Assembly (NCBI GenBank): GCA_013214365.1
Contig: JABSPI010000051.1
Coordinates: 1,839-7,706, forward strand
Direction: 5' to 3'
DNA from: Erythrobacter sp.
GTDB lineage: Bacteria; Pseudomonadota; Alphaproteobacteria; Sphingomonadales; Sphingomonadaceae
Length of the DNA: 5,868 nt
Shown here: positions 5,116 to 5,868 of the stretch, piece by piece
Position numbering within the stretch: the first letter of the stretch is position 1
Layout: the number at the start of each line of letters is the position of its first letter
Notes under the pieces: generated by a model
Told to the model about the DNA's origin: nothing
What the model saw: the letters and a program-made list of their open reading frames with translations, nothing else
The model's database searches: none
Made by a program: the position numbers and the translations under genes

Positions 5116-5868
5116 ATGACCAGCCTCACTCTTGCCGCTTTGCAATTGGACCTCGCCCGCGAGGACGAGACCGCCAATATCGCCGCCACTGCCGAACTGG
5201 TCGAACAGGCCGCGGCCCGGGGGGCCAAATTGATCCTCCCGCCCGAATTGTTTTCCGGCCCCTATTTTTGCCGCGAAGAGGATGAGGCGCTGTTTGCGCT
5301 CGCCCGGCCCACCGCGCAGCACCCCAGCGTTGTGGCAATGCAGGAACTCGCAGCGAAGCTCAAAGTGACCATCCCCACCAGCTTTTTCGAGCGCGACGGC
5401 CACCATTATTACAATACTCTGGCAATGATCGGCCCGGATGGCGCGATCATGGGCACCTATCGCAAAAGCCATATTCCCGACGGGCCCGGCTATGAGGAGA
5501 AATTCTATTTCCGCCCCGGCAATTCTGGCTTCAAAGTGTGGGATGTACCGGGCGATGATGGCACAATCATACCGGTCGGGGTCGGGATTTGCTGGGACCA
5601 ATGGTATCCCGAATGCGCGCGGGTGATGGCGCTGCATGGGGCCCAAGTGCTGCTCTATCCCACTGCGATCGGGTCTGAACCTTATGATGATGATCTGGAC
5701 ACCAGCCGGATGTGGCGGCGCGCCATGATCGGCCATGCGGTGTCCAATTGCATGCCGGTGGTGGCCGCCAACCGGATCGGCGCCGAAGGGCCGGCGGGCG
5801 AGCAAAGTTTTTACGGCCATTCCTTCATTTGCGATGAATGGGGCGATCTGGTCGAACAATTTGGCGCC
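5116..5868 (+). CDS. aguB: N-carbamoylputrescine amidase (nitrilase superfamily), 3' partial
   Basis: Hydrolyses N-carbamoylputrescine to putrescine, CO2 and ammonia, the last step of the agmatine route to putrescine, in the cytoplasm. The frame is open from the ATG at 5116 to the right edge: 251 residues and no stop, against roughly 280-300 for the family, so about 30-45 residues are missing. The nitrilase catalytic triad is visible: Glu44 (LILPPELFSGPYFC), Lys117 (TYRKSHIPDGPGYEEKFYF, 114-132) and Cys159 (VGICWDQWYPE, 155-165). The segments around Lys117 and Cys159, together with LLYPTAIGSEP (179-189), fit the carbamoylputrescine amidase subgroup better than generic omega-amidases or beta-ureidopropionases. 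The sequence ends in the conserved FICDEWGDLV region. The agmatine deiminase partner (aguA), often adjacent, would have to lie beyond the window. Superfamily is certain; substrate is inferred by similarity. Confidence 0.87.
   Translation, partial: MTSLTLAALQLDLAREDETANIAATAELVEQAAARGAKLILPPELFSGPYFCREEDEALFALARPTAQHPSVVAMQELAAKLKVTIPTSFFERDGHHYYNTLAMIGPDGAIMGTYRKSHIPDGPGYEEKFYFRPGNSGFKVWDVPGDDGTIIPVGVGICWDQWYPECARVMALHGAQVLLYPTAIGSEPYDDDLDTSRMWRRAMIGHAVSNCMPVVAANRIGAEGPAGEQSFYGHSFICDEWGDLVEQFGA

Noticed and set aside
4305..5228. Long - strand open frame opposite paralogue 2
   Set aside because: Shadow in the same antisense phase as the one opposite paralogue 1. The resemblance between the two shadows follows from the duplication on the + strand and is not evidence of coding.
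5083..5859. - strand open frame opposite the aguB-like gene
   Set aside because: Antisense of a gene with an intact Glu-Lys-Cys nitrilase triad; no recognisable domain in the shadow.

Overview
This 5.9 kb window is GC-rich and densely coded. It looks like chromosomal DNA of an alphaproteobacterium, and the codon use and protein flavour suggest Sphingomonadales (an Erythrobacter-like organism). That placement is an inference from composition and familiar protein families; no marker in the window proves it. I see no rRNA, tRNA, CRISPR array, transposase or phage gene.

Layout. On the + strand, the window opens inside an RsmB/Sun-type 16S rRNA m5C methyltransferase (5' end missing). A small multi-pass membrane protein of unknown function follows 9 bp later and is probably translationally coupled. 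On the - strand, a two-gene unit reads toward these: msrA (peptide methionine sulfoxide reductase, about 3072 to 2527), then 15 bp downstream a 276-residue protein of unknown function (2511 to 1681) that may be a double-hotdog protein. Its last 17 bp overlap the 3' end of the membrane protein gene tail to tail. On the + strand again, divergent from msrA across a 136 bp gap, come two tandem paralogues of an exported methyltransferase-like family (COG4798-like, from memory). The first has a Sec signal peptide and the second a lipoprotein signal with a clear lipobox. Sixteen bp later comes a nitrilase-superfamily gene, most likely N-carbamoylputrescine amidase (aguB), cut by the right edge of the window.

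How the parts may work together. RsmB acts on the ribosome. MsrA repairs oxidised methionine. AguB converts N-carbamoylputrescine to putrescine. These are unrelated housekeeping jobs. The least understood part is the tandem pair at 3209-5099: both keep a glycine-rich Rossmann loop, yet both are predicted to leave the cytoplasm, where S-adenosylmethionine (SAM) is made, and neither shows the acidic residue that usually holds the SAM ribose. This pair and the uncharacterised - strand protein are the best candidates for new biology. I found no clear-cut novel multi-gene system.
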